A stretch of 64,000 nucleotides of DNA from CAYWBU01 sp942491525 (GTDB taxonomy: Bacteria > Desulfobacterota > Desulfomonilia > UBA1062): NCBI GenBank assembly GCA_942491525.1, contig CALOBW010000044.1, positions 62,001 to 126,000 on the forward strand. The letters are read 5' to 3'. Of the stretch, positions 62,083 through 64,000 are shown one piece after another. Both the position numbers and the translations under genes were made by a program. The notes below the pieces were generated by a model. It was not told where the DNA came from, made no database searches, and saw only the letters and a program-made list of their open reading frames with translations. Within the stretch, counting starts at the first letter, position 1. Each line of letters starts with the position of its first letter.

Positions 62083-63405
62083 TCAGTCAATCAGATCCTC
62101 CATGCGGGCCACCGAATAGGTGCAGACCAGATCGCCGGTGATGTTATTCATGGTTTCAAACATGTCCAGAATCGGGTTGATGCCCAGGGCCAGGGCCACG
62201 ATGATGGCGGTCTGGCTGGCGTCCAGGCCCATGGCGCCCAGAATGATGAAGAGCAGCATGGTGCTGCCGCCCGGCACGCCGCCCGTGCCGATCGAGGCCA
62301 CGATGGTGGTGACCATCAGCACCGCCATGTCGCCGACGCCCATCTGCATGCCGAACATGTTGGCCGCCAGGACGGCGAACATGGGCAGATGCACGCAGAC
62401 GCCGTCCATGTTGATGGTGGCGCCCAGCGGCAGCGAGAAGGCCGCCAGCTCCTCCTTGATATGCAGCTCGTTCTCGGCCACCTTCATGGAGACCGGCAGG
62501 GTTGCGGCCGAGCTTCTGGTGACAAAGGCCATCAGCATGGCCTCATCGATGCGGCGCAGCACCTTATATGGATTCTCGCGCGTGACAATGGCCACCAGGG
62601 CCGGGTAGACCACCAAGATCATGACCGCGATACCGCCGACCACACCGGCTACAACCGCAACATAGGTACCCACGATCTGCGGGCCGTAGAGCGCAAAGTT
62701 GACCAGTGTCAGGAAGAAGACACCGATGGGCGAGTACTCCAGCACCCAGTCCACAATCTTGAAGACCGCGTCGCGCAGGGCCTCAAAAACCTCGATCAGC
62801 ATGTTCAGGCGCCTGATCTTCTCATCATCCACCTTCTGCTCGATCAGCACCCGGATGCCGACCCCCAGCATGATGGCGAAGATGATGATGGGCAGAAAAT
62901 CACCCTGGGCCAGCGACTGGAAGGGATTCTTGAACATATTGAGGAAGAGGCTGCTGAAGGCGCCGCCGGTGGTGGTGGCCTGATTGGCCAGCTCGGAGGT
63001 CTGGGCCCCCAGCACATCCACCATCTTGTTCCAGGTGGCCGCGTCACCGCCCGCGCCCGGATTAACCAGCATGGCGCCGGCCACGCCCACCACCGCGGCC
63101 AGGGCCGAACAGAGGAAGTACCAGCCCAACACCTTAACGCCGACCCGGCCGAACTTACTGACCGGCAGGCTGGCCGCACCCACCACCAGCGAGAAGAAGA
63201 TCACCGGGATGACGATCATCTTGAGCATGTTGACAAAGACCAGACCGAAGGGCGCCACCGCCGCCGTGATATCCTTGACCTGGGCCTCGCCGACCGTGGC
63301 CGTGATGTACCAGAGAATGCCTCCCACAATTGCACCCAAGACAAAACCGACAACTATCCGTATCACCAGTGATGTGTTGACATAGGCCAGCAGCAATTTC
63401 TTCAT
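62083..63405 (-). CDS. Dicarboxylate/amino acid:cation symporter (DAACS) with altered substrate site
   Basis: Glutamate-transporter-fold Na+ or H+ symporter, 440 aa. Typical blocks: LKMIVIPVIFFSLVVGAASL, the HP1 region FVTRSSAATLPVS, TM7 NMDGVC (usually NMDGT or NMDGA), HP2 IVASIGTGGVPGG and TM8 NPILDMFETMNNITGD. By alignment with GltPh, Asp414, Thr418, Asn421 and Asp425 keep the substrate and Na+ contacts, but Glu417 replaces the Arg that binds the substrate side-chain carboxylate. An acidic amino acid is therefore an unlikely substrate. Its own terminator follows. Confidence 0.9.
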   Translation of the reverse strand: MKKLLLAYVNTSLVIRIVVGFVLGAIVGGILWYITATVGEAQVKDITAAVAPFGLVFVNMLKMIVIPVIFFSLVVGAASLPVSKFGRVGVKVLGWYFLCSALAAVVGVAGAMLVNPGAGGDAATWNKMVDVLGAQTSELANQATTTGGAFSSLFLNMFKNPFQSLAQGDFLPIIIFAIMLGVGIRVLIEQKVDDEKIRRLNMLIEVFEALRDAVFKIVDWVLEYSPIGVFFLTLVNFALYGPQIVGTYVAVVAGVVGGIAVMILVVYPALVAIVTRENPYKVLRRIDEAMLMAFVTRSSAATLPVSMKVAENELHIKEELAAFSLPLGATINMDGVCVHLPMFAVLAANMFGMQMGVGDMAVLMVTTIVASIGTGGVPGGSTMLLFIILGAMGLDASQTAIIVALALGINPILDMFETMNNITGDLVCTYSVARMEDLID

Positions 63406-63574
63406 GATCTCGCCCTCCTGTTTTTGCTAACCTTTAATAATACTGCCGCTTAGCTAAAAAGGAAGGGCTGCCGCCTGAAGGCCAAACTTAGCCCGAGCGA
63501 TTTTTATCTTTCCGCCTTTAACTCCAACTATGCTATGCTCATCTTCTGATTTGTTTTTAATAAGGAGGGGGATC

Positions 63575-64000
63575 ATGACGAGGAAAATATCACTATTGGC
63601 AGTAATTTTGTGTCTGACGGCCGTGTCGGCCTGGGCCATTTCCGGTGACGAGGTTTACAGCAAGCACCGCCAGCATGAGGAGCAGATGGAAAAGGCCATG
63701 GGCGGCTTCTACATGCGCCAGCTACTGACGGCCCAGAGTGAGGGATTCAAGATGGTTGCGCAAAACACCATCTATCACAAGGGCAACAAGATGCGGCTGG
63801 AGACCGAGATCAAATCGGGCAACATGCCGGGCATGGCCATCGGTCAGAAGACCATCACCATCGATGACGGCCAGAACACCTGGATCTTCAGCCCCATGCT
63901 GGGCAAGGTGCAGCAGCCCAGCCAGCAGGATGCCGAGGACCTGCTGCCCCAGAGCGTCAAACTTATGGGGGAGGAGCGCATCGACGGCATCAGCTGCTAT
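63575..64000 (+). CDS. Outer-membrane lipoprotein-sorting (LolA-like) protein, N-terminal part
   Basis: ATG 63575 behind AAGGAGGGG; 142 codons are visible and the gene runs off the window. A signal peptide (about 1-21, ending AWA) is followed by a LolA/LolB-like beta fold: MRLETEIKSGNMPG, KTITIDDGQNTWIFSP, SVKLMGEERIDGISCY. Periplasmic, possibly a lipid or lipoprotein carrier. Without the C-terminus, the family assignment is tentative. Confidence 0.65.
   Translation, partial: MTRKISLLAVILCLTAVSAWAISGDEVYSKHRQHEEQMEKAMGGFYMRQLLTAQSEGFKMVAQNTIYHKGNKMRLETEIKSGNMPGMAIGQKTITIDDGQNTWIFSPMLGKVQQPSQQDAEDLLPQSVKLMGEERIDGISCY

Noticed and set aside
62389..63372. 327-codon His/Asp-rich open frame on the plus strand
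   Set aside because: Antisense to the DAACS symporter.

Overview
The window is a dense, roughly 60 percent G+C bacterial chromosome segment from a motile, diderm, LPS-producing organism. Gene content and order point to the old Deltaproteobacteria (Desulfobacterota, Bdellovibrionota, Myxococcota or a related candidate phylum). The pointers are a T2SS block in the order F-G-H-I-J-K-L-M-N, a lysS-lolC-lolD-bamA-skp-lpxD-lpxA-Gfo/Idh-lpxB-msbA-lpxK-gmhB-lpxL operon, sigma54-type promoters in front of flagellar genes, and a bifunctional PFK-2/FBPase-2. I cannot name a genus. There is no prophage, CRISPR array or rRNA operon.

Layout. 1-9176 (minus): flagellar hook and motor genes in two transcription units, fliK-flgD-flgE and motA-motB-like-motB-fliL-fliM-fliN-fliO-fliP, each behind a good -24/-12 promoter. 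9322-22097 (minus): rmlC and thiN, then a PPIase lipoprotein, the pseudopilus and inner-membrane part of a type II secretion system, a phosphoribosyltransferase, a PAS-GGDEF protein and an MFS transporter. 22154-25953 (plus): a hybrid PAS histidine kinase and rmuC. 26031-30069 (minus): a secreted S8 protease with its own sigma54 promoter and upstream dyads, an SDR and glnS. 30443-34161 (plus): three tandem extended-SDR paralogues with separate promoters. The last one runs into the 3' end of a convergent, C-terminally truncated nadE (34058-35563, minus), which marks a deletion breakpoint or an assembly join.

35746-52073 (plus): lysS followed by one long, mostly overlapping outer-membrane biogenesis operon. 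It covers lipoprotein export (lolCD), OMP assembly (bamA, skp), lipid A synthesis and export (lpxD, lpxA, lpxB, msbA, lpxK), a heptose phosphatase (gmhB) and three consecutive LpxL-family acyltransferases. A tRNA-Cys follows. 52308-55654 (plus): a YihG-like acyltransferase, a protein that looks like a catalytically dead class I adenylate cyclase, and a pseudo-receiver-TPR protein translationally coupled to it. 55683-57234: PFK-2/FBPase-2 (minus), then tRNA-Gln and tRNA-Glu (plus).

57283-64000: a more accessory stretch. It holds a decayed REP-associated transposase between inverted REP repeats, a secreted CARDB-like protein, a GNAT fragment, a flavodoxin, a DUF5692-like membrane protein behind a striking promoter-operator, a radical SAM protein, a DAACS symporter with an altered substrate site, and the start of a LolA-like protein.

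The most interesting items are the sigma54 promoters linking flagellum, exoprotease and one epimerase; the MotB paralogue without its ion-binding Asp; the coupled pair of apparent pseudo-signalling proteins; the nadE/epimerase junction; and the symporter with Glu in place of the substrate-binding Arg.
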